19,908 bases of DNA from Ruminococcus sp. (GTDB lineage Bacteria; Bacillota; Clostridia; Lachnospirales; Lachnospiraceae), in the NCBI GenBank assembly GCA_020024635.1, contig JAHHTL010000040.1:1-19908 (forward strand), written 5' to 3'. Shown in pieces: positions 15,092 to 19,908 of this stretch (positions within the stretch are counted from its first letter, which is position 1; each line of letters starts with the position of its first letter). Position numbers and translations under genes: made by a program. The notes under the pieces were generated by a model. It was not told where the DNA came from, ran no database searches, and was given only the letters and a program-made list of their open reading frames with translations.

Positions 15092-15237
15092 ATACTATAA
15101 AGAATTCAGACCAAATTTATGTCATGAAGGATGGGAGATGTGTAGGTAACGGAACACATGATTTGCTATTAAAAAATTGCCAAGAATATAGAGCGTTATA
15201 TGAAAGTGAAAATAAAAGAAAAAAATGTGAAGCATAA
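15085..15237 (+). pseudogene. C-terminal remnant of an ABC exporter ATPase
   Basis: Reading frame 15085-15237 translates from RLDTIKNSDQIYVMKDGRC to a stop at 15235, about 50 codons. The pattern R-L-x-T-I-x-N-x-D-Q-I-Y-V-x-K-D-G-R, then GTHDLLL and YRALYESE, is the segment after the H-loop of MsbA/LagD-type exporters with fused membrane and ATPase domains. Nothing of the membrane domain, Walker A, signature or Walker B remains. It is fused out of frame to the radical SAM fragment, with TTAGA repeated at the seam. In RiPP loci such an exporter, often with a C39 peptidase, removes the leader and secretes the peptide. Confidence 0.78.
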
Positions 15238-15287
15238 TACGGATATATTATTTTTAGATATTAATTTGTTAAAGAAAGGAGATTATT

Positions 15288-15962
15288 ATGAAAATTATTG
15301 AAATGAAAAATGTATCTAAGTTATATGGAGATAAAGGAAATACTGTACGAGCATTGGATAATGTTTCTTTTTCAGTGGAACAAGGAGAATTTATTGCTAT
15401 TGTAGGAGCCTCAGGTTCAGGAAAAAGTACATTGCTCAATTTATTAGGGGGACTTGATACACCGACATCTGGAAGAATTAGCATTGACAATAACAATTTG
15501 GCAGAATTAAACAGAAATCAATTAACTGTTTTCAGAAGACGTAGCATTGGATTTGTATTTCAAAATTATAGTTTACTTCCTATTTTGAATGCCTATGATA
15601 ACATTGCATTACCTGGGGTGCTAGATAAAGGTAGGCATACGAACAAGAAAAAAATTAAAGGAATTATGCAGGACCTTGGCGTATGGGAAAAAAGAGATAA
15701 ATATCCAAATGAATTGTCTGGCGGTCAGCAGCAGCGAATTGCAATAGCACGTGCATTATCAACAACACCGGCATTGATCTTAGCAGACGAACCTACAGGA
15801 AATCTTGATAGTAAGAATTCAATGGAAGTTATGTTATTGTTAAAACACTGTAGTAAGTTATATAATCAAACGATAATAATGGTCACACATAATGAAGAGT
15901 TAGCACAAATGTGTGACAAAATTATTTGTATAGAGGATGGAAAAATAAAGGGGGAGGTATAA
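15288..15962 (+). CDS. ABC transporter ATP-binding protein, MacB/LolD type
   Basis: 224-residue cytoplasmic ATPase. Motifs in order: Walker A GASGSGKST (about residues 39-47), Q-loop FQNYSLL, signature LSGGQQQR, Walker B LILADEPTGNLDS, and H-loop THNEE. The length and the Q-loop/DEPTGNLD pattern match the MacB/LolD/BceA class, which partners with FtsX-type permeases rather than with importers. The start follows AAAGGAG. Its final codons contain the GGGGGAGG ribosome site of the permease gene, so the two are translated together. In peptide loci this pair commonly gives self-immunity or resistance to antimicrobial peptides. Confidence 0.93.
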   Translation: MKIIEMKNVSKLYGDKGNTVRALDNVSFSVEQGEFIAIVGASGSGKSTLLNLLGGLDTPTSGRISIDNNNLAELNRNQLTVFRRRSIGFVFQNYSLLPILNAYDNIALPGVLDKGRHTNKKKIKGIMQDLGVWEKRDKYPNELSGGQQQRIAIARALSTTPALILADEPTGNLDSKNSMEVMLLLKHCSKLYNQTIIMVTHNEELAQMCDKIICIEDGKIKGEV

Positions 15963-15965
15963 AAC

Positions 15966-18503
15966 GTGTTTAAGATTTCGTATCAATTTATTGCTAAAAA
16001 TGTAAAAAAATCATTAGTAGTAATTAGTAGCATTATTTTGTCAGTTGCGTTATTAGTTGGTATTGTTTCAATTATCCACAGCTCCAATATTAGCAAAAGC
16101 GAATATTATGGGAATATTAATGGTAATTATCAGTATACATATACGTTAAAAAAAGAACAAGTGGAAAAATTACCTCAAATTTTGGAAATGGAAGGGTTAG
16201 ATATAGAGGAATATGGAATAACAACATATATCGATGCAGCAGATGAGCCAAGAGTCATAACAATTCAAGGCTGTTCAGAGGGCTATTTCAATATGAATCA
16301 GATGAAGTTGCTGAAAGGAAAGATGCCAAGTACATCCAATGAAATTGTGTTAGAAGAATGGATGATAAGTAACTTGGGATTAAGTGGAAATTTGGAAGAG
16401 ATACTGAAATGTGGTGATAAACAATATACAGTGGTAGGCATTATTTCCGACTCTTTTGAAAAATATTATAATAATATTGTAGCATATACAAGCATAGATA
16501 AAAATTTTGACTCTGAGTATAAATTATATGTTAATTTTGACAAAGAAAAAAATATTAAAAATAAATCTACAAAATTGATGGACGAATTAGGGTGCAAAGA
16601 AAAAGATAGATTCGCTAATTGGGAAGTGTTAGAGCCTTTGGGAGTAAAGGCACCGACTGAAAACAGATTTAAAATTGTAAGCTGGTTACATGAAATAGCA
16701 ACAATTGAAAATATAGTAATCGTATTATTGGTCTTTTTTAGTGCTTTTATTATTTACAGTATTTTAAGTGTGCTTTTATTCCAAAGAATTTCACAATATG
16801 GAATATTACAGGCGCTAGGAGCTAGCGGTAAACAGATTTTTGGGGTTGTTTTTTGGGAAATATTTTTATTATTTATTGTTGGTTTTCCAATAGGATGTTT
16901 AGTTGGTATTGAGGGAGCAAAACTATTGTTTCACAGATTCAGTCATCTGTTTTTAAGTTCAGAGATTATAATGTTAGATTTTTCCGTAAGTTTAAAAGCA
17001 GTACAGTTTGGATTTGTTTTTCTTGGTATTTTGCTCGTTCTGATTGCATGGAAGTTTACCGTGGTTATCACTAGGCAGAATAGTATGGAAGCATTAAAAG
17101 TGACCAATAGATTTGTAAAAAATCGCAGAAGTTATGCTGATAGAAGAGACAGATTACTGAATTGTATTTCACATAGGTATATGACTTTAAAAATTCGTAT
17201 TTTTTTAGGAATTTTATTTTCTTTGTCAATAGGAGGAGTGTTGTTCTGTAGCGCAGATTATATAATACAGGAAAGTAAAAAAGAAAATGAAATGACTATG
17301 AAAGCAGATGATGGATTAAATTCAGACTACTCTGTTTATATAGAAACATCTTCTTTTGATCAAGGGATACAAGAGAATATTGTGGATAATTTAGAAAATA
17401 TTAACGGTATATCAAAAGTTTATCCAGTAAAAAACTTTTTGGGAGAAACATATATACAAGAAGAAAAACTCACAAATAAACATTTTTTTGATGATGCCAA
17501 TCGTGATCAGCGTTTGAAAGATTTTTTTAATGGAATTTGTACAGAAACGAATGGTGGCTTTTTGTTGAAGGGGAATATTTACGGATATAATGAAGATATG
17601 ATTCATGAACTTAGGGAATATTTAATTGAAGGGAGTCTTAGTGTTCAGCAGATGGAATCAGAAGATGGAGTGATTGTATGTCTTCCTCAAGATGGCGGAA
17701 CATTAAAATTTGATACTGTAAATATAAAACCCGGAGATGTTATTGAAATAACGGTTCCAAAAAGTTTAGATCAGCAAGGAGACATATTAAAATTTCAAAG
17801 TCAAGAAACTTTGTATGATACAAAAAAAGTAAAAGTTGCTGCGACTGTTAAAAGAGTTTTAGCACGCAATGATTATTTTGTTGGTTCCAGTGGATTGGAT
17901 ATTATAATGACCAATTCTATGATGAAGGACTATTTTGGTATTGATAAATATAATATGATTAATATAAGCAAAAAGGAGGATACTGCAGGAAGTAAAATTG
18001 CGAATCAGATTAGGGAGATGGTTAAACCAATAGAAAGATGTAATTTTGTGGACTACACATCTTTGGTAGAAAAAGAAAACCGTAACTTGCAACAAAGAGA
18101 GATGTTCTTTCTAGGAGTATCTGTTATCATAATTTTGATTAGCATATTTCATATTTTTAACAGTATCAATTATTTGATTCTATCTAAAAAACAAGATTTC
18201 GGTATGCTGCGGGCTATGGGGATGAGTGACAAAATGCTACGTAATATGTTATTGAAAGAAGGGATACTTTATGGAATTGGCGCTAGTTGTTTCATGATAG
18301 TAGAAACTTCAGTCATTACATTGGGAGCGTATTTATACTTGAAAAAAAATAGTTTGATTTATGAGCCACAGTATATATTAAGGTGGGATTATTTAGCAAT
18401 ATGGGTAATTCTCAATATATCGTTATGTGTTGTTTCTGTGCTTTGTTCTTCGAGGACGATTTTTAAAGAAGAAATTATAGACTGTATGAGAAATTTGGAA
18501 TAA
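15966..18503 (+). CDS. FtsX/MacB-type ABC transporter permease (845 aa)
   Basis: Large membrane partner of the ATPase just upstream, translated from a GTG 3 bases after its stop. An N-terminal membrane helix (about residues 13-36) is followed by an extracellular domain of about 200 residues. A first FtsX block spans about 243-375 (three helices; QRISQYGILQALGASGKQI is the coupling sequence), then a helix at about 412-430 and a second, roughly 280-residue extracellular domain. A second FtsX block lies at about 715-835 (KKQDFGMLRAMGMSDKML). The two-block layout with two large outer domains is typical of permeases of antimicrobial-peptide or lantibiotic efflux and immunity systems in Firmicutes, and larger than BceB (about 650). 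It appears intact. The substrate is inferred from the neighbouring peptide genes. Confidence 0.88.
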   Translation: MFKISYQFIAKNVKKSLVVISSIILSVALLVGIVSIIHSSNISKSEYYGNINGNYQYTYTLKKEQVEKLPQILEMEGLDIEEYGITTYIDAADEPRVITIQGCSEGYFNMNQMKLLKGKMPSTSNEIVLEEWMISNLGLSGNLEEILKCGDKQYTVVGIISDSFEKYYNNIVAYTSIDKNFDSEYKLYVNFDKEKNIKNKSTKLMDELGCKEKDRFANWEVLEPLGVKAPTENRFKIVSWLHEIATIENIVIVLLVFFSAFIIYSILSVLLFQRISQYGILQALGASGKQIFGVVFWEIFLLFIVGFPIGCLVGIEGAKLLFHRFSHLFLSSEIIMLDFSVSLKAVQFGFVFLGILLVLIAWKFTVVITRQNSMEALKVTNRFVKNRRSYADRRDRLLNCISHRYMTLKIRIFLGILFSLSIGGVLFCSADYIIQESKKENEMTMKADDGLNSDYSVYIETSSFDQGIQENIVDNLENINGISKVYPVKNFLGETYIQEEKLTNKHFFDDANRDQRLKDFFNGICTETNGGFLLKGNIYGYNEDMIHELREYLIEGSLSVQQMESEDGVIVCLPQDGGTLKFDTVNIKPGDVIEITVPKSLDQQGDILKFQSQETLYDTKKVKVAATVKRVLARNDYFVGSSGLDIIMTNSMMKDYFGIDKYNMINISKKEDTAGSKIANQIREMVKPIERCNFVDYTSLVEKENRNLQQREMFFLGVSVIIILISIFHIFNSINYLILSKKQDFGMLRAMGMSDKMLRNMLLKEGILYGIGASCFMIVETSVITLGAYLYLKKNSLIYEPQYILRWDYLAIWVILNISLCVVSVLCSSRTIFKEEIIDCMRNLE

Positions 18504-18553
18504 GTTTATAATTCATTTTAAATTTAATGGTAAGGGGTGTAACAAATTTTGGG

Positions 18554-18660
18554 TAAACCTCTTAGATTGGTGAAAAAACCTTAGGTTTAATAAGCGTTGT
18601 ATACGGTTAGATAAGGGATGAATGGCATGAAATGCTGTTCATCCCTTGTTTACTTTCTAG
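18554..18660 (+). terminator. Terminator hairpin after the ABC permease gene
   Basis: AAGGGATGAATGGCAT (18613-18628) pairs along its full 16 bases (two wobbles) with 18632-18647 around a GAA loop, followed by the T-rich GTTTACTTTCT. Just upstream is a weaker repeat, TAAACCT/AGGTTTA (18554-18560 and 18583-18589). The main stem is strong and well placed to end the maturase-ABC transcript. It separates that transcript from the insertion-sequence relic. Confidence 0.75.
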
Positions 18661-18739
18661 CATGGATCATTCTGCATGTAAAGGGAGCTCGCCGAAAAGA
18701 GGGCGTTTTATTTACCCTTGATAGGTAGGATGATTTATG

Positions 18740-19540
18740 TTAATTAATGTCCTCTGGATGAATCCAATCCTCAAAATAGATGCAAAGCTGATCCAGTGTC
18801 AGCTTCCATTCCCAGAATTTGCCAGTTGAAAATTTCGATTAAATTCGTTGTGTAGATTAGCTTCCGAATTTCTGACGGATATTTTTGGCTCATTCTGCCT
18901 CCAGATCATCCGGTGCTTCCAAGACTAGGTCCTCGGTATCTGCTTTATATACCAGTTTTAAATCGGCCATGAATGGTTTCAAGTCCTTGTAGGAGATAAA
19001 ATTCGTGGAATAACAGATTTGATGGACGATGCAGGGTTGACTTTCTACTTTGGGAAATACAGCATGAATTGCGTCTCCAAATCCCGTAAGACCACCTACC
19101 GAAACAACCAGAGGTCTTCTACACCACGGTTTTTGATTTCATTAAGGACAACAAGCAATATTTCGCACTTTCATTTCCACCAATCCATATGCCAAGAACT
19201 TCACGCATACCATTTAATTTCATGTCAATGGCTATGTAAATATCCTGAAGATGTGCTGAAATATCTATTTGATTTTTTGACGATCGGCGGCTCGAACTCA
19301 CCTTTTTGGTCTCTTGGGATATCTAAATCAATTGTGCCCAGCGATGAAGTTACCGTTTTCGAACTATAGCCACTCATACTGTCATCTGTTTCTTTATTTC
19401 TGTAATCATACTTGGAGTGTCCAAGATGCTCCTGCATTTCAGCTTCCAACATTCTCTGTAGAATCTCTCCAACAGATTTTTCAGCAGATTGTTTTATCCC
19501 GTACCTTCTTGTAGTATCATGGCTATGTTATTAAAAAACA
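18740..19540 (-). pseudogene. IS256-family transposase relic
   Basis: The minus strand carries pieces of an IS256 (Mutator-like) transposase in several frames. The N-terminal part (about 19225-19500) reads SAEKSVGEILQRMLEAEMQEHLG and later IDLDIPRDQKGEFEPPIV. The middle (about 19119-19300) gives ISAHLQDIY joined to GMREVLGIWIGGNESAKY. The C-terminal part (18740-18930) gives IRKLIYTTNLIE and a final DQLCIYFEDWIHPEDIN before its stop at 18740-18742. The full protein is near 400 residues; here frameshifts plus at least two internal deletions (either side of HLQDIY) leave about two-thirds. It cannot be active. Terminal inverted repeats are not recognisable. It now lies between the ABC pair and the peptide gene. 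Confidence 0.85.
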
Positions 19541-19637
19541 AAAGAAGCAGAACTCTTTCCGACCAAAGTTAGATTCCCTAATGCCAACTTTTTATAATTC
19601 TTTTTTCTTACAAGATTGTAAAAAAGAAAAGTGGTAT

Positions 19638-19702
19638 AATGACAAAAATGTAAGGGGAAAAATTTAATCCGTAGGCGAACTGTAAGAAAAAGACAGTATT
19701 AT
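19638..19702 (+). promoter_or_regulatory. Regulated promoter of the peptide gene (copy 2 of shared element)
   Basis: TAATGACAAAAATGTAAG (19637-19654), CGTAGGCG (19670-19677), TGTAAG (19681-19686) and the -10 box TATTAT (19697-19702). Half-site starts at 19649, 19670 and 19681 and the -10 at 19697 repeat the exact spacing (21, 11, 16) found before the radical SAM gene. Outside the motifs the two copies differ in many positions, so the motifs look conserved for function. A second possible promoter with extended -10 TGGTATAAT (19632-19640) overlaps its upstream edge. Confidence 0.65.
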
Positions 19703-19709
19703 ATAACAT

Positions 19710-19728
19710 GTAAACGATAAGTGTTTAC
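19710..19728 (+). promoter_or_regulatory. Hairpin at the predicted 5' end of the peptide mRNA
   Basis: GTAAAC (19710-19715) pairs with GTTTAC (19723-19728) around a 7-base loop, starting within a few bases of the predicted transcription start. It may stabilise the short mRNA, or the DNA palindrome may bind a repressor. No counterpart is present at the radical SAM gene. Confidence 0.4.
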
Positions 19729-19768
19729 GATATAGTTACTACATAAAATTATCTAGGAGGATATTAAG

Positions 19769-19908
19769 ATGAAGGTTGAAAAATTAAAAGACAAAGAAAT
19801 TAAGATTGTTGCAGGACAGGAAAATTGTTCAGCAGCGGGGCATTCTATCTATTATGAAGGTCAAGGAGATTGTTTGAATGATTGCAAACGTGCTGATAAA
19901 CCTAGATA
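19769..19908 (+). CDS. Small Cys-containing peptide, candidate RiPP precursor (partial)
   Basis: An ATG behind a strong AGGAGG opens a frame that runs off the window after 46 codons without a stop. Residues 1-16 (MKVEKLKDKEIKIVAG) look like a double-glycine-type leader: L6, D8, E10, I11, V14 and A15-G16 fit the usual L-x-x-x-E-(L/I)-x-x-(I/V)-(G/A)-G pattern. The part after it is polar with Cys20, Cys35 and Cys39, Gly-rich and has a Tyr-Tyr pair, with no hydrophobic membrane segment. Small peptides of this type are modified by radical SAM enzymes to thioether-linked products (sactipeptides or ranthipeptides) and exported with leader removal. Its promoter shares the element of the maturase remnant at 14537. 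I do not recognise a specific family. It could also be an unmodified bacteriocin with disulfides. Confidence 0.68.
   Translation, partial: MKVEKLKDKEIKIVAGQENCSAAGHSIYYEGQGDCLNDCKRADKPR

Noticed and set aside
19019..19514. Plus-strand open frames (116 and 66 codons) over the transposase relic
   Set aside because: They are antisense to recognisable IS256 transposase segments on the minus strand.

Overview
The window looks like a chromosomal segment of a low-GC Gram-positive gut anaerobe, most likely a Lachnospiraceae relative (Blautia/Dorea/Ruminococcus-like). This is inferred from the A+T-rich codon use, strong AGGAGG-type ribosome binding sites, a binding-protein ABC sugar system with a lipobox, and GH38/DUF5054-type glycosidases. 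All intact genes lie on the + strand.

Region 1 (about 90-11224) is a compact carbohydrate operon. A consensus promoter drives a solute-binding lipoprotein, two MalF/MalG-type permeases, a large GH38-like alpha-mannosidase candidate, an atypical ROK sugar kinase, a GntR/HutC repressor, a two-domain mannose-6-phosphate-isomerase-like protein and a second, shorter GH38/DUF5054-like enzyme. Together they suggest uptake and breakdown of a mannose-containing oligosaccharide or glycoside. No ABC ATPase is encoded here, so a shared MsmK-type ATPase elsewhere is presumably used. A 13-bp hairpin after the binding-protein gene could let it be expressed above the permeases.

Region 2 (11225-14036) is visibly more A+T-rich. 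It holds a small membrane protein with its own promoter, a strong terminator, and a three-gene unit: an ECF sigma factor, a membrane-anchored probable anti-sigma protein, and a D,D-carboxypeptidase-like protein (SxxK, SGN, KTG all present). This looks like a cell-envelope stress module.

Region 3 (14037-19908) looks like a rearranged ribosomally synthesised, modified peptide (RiPP) locus. It contains a radical SAM peptide maturase cut off after its GGEP motif and joined, out of frame, to the last 50 codons of an ABC exporter ATPase. An intact MacB-type ATPase and an 845-residue FtsX permease follow, then an eroded IS256-family transposase on the minus strand. At the window edge is the start of a small Cys-containing peptide with a double-glycine-like leader. 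The promoters of the maturase remnant and of the peptide share the same multipart element with identical internal spacing (14438-14502 and 19638-19702). This ties the two ends of the region into one regulon and is the most interesting signal in the window.
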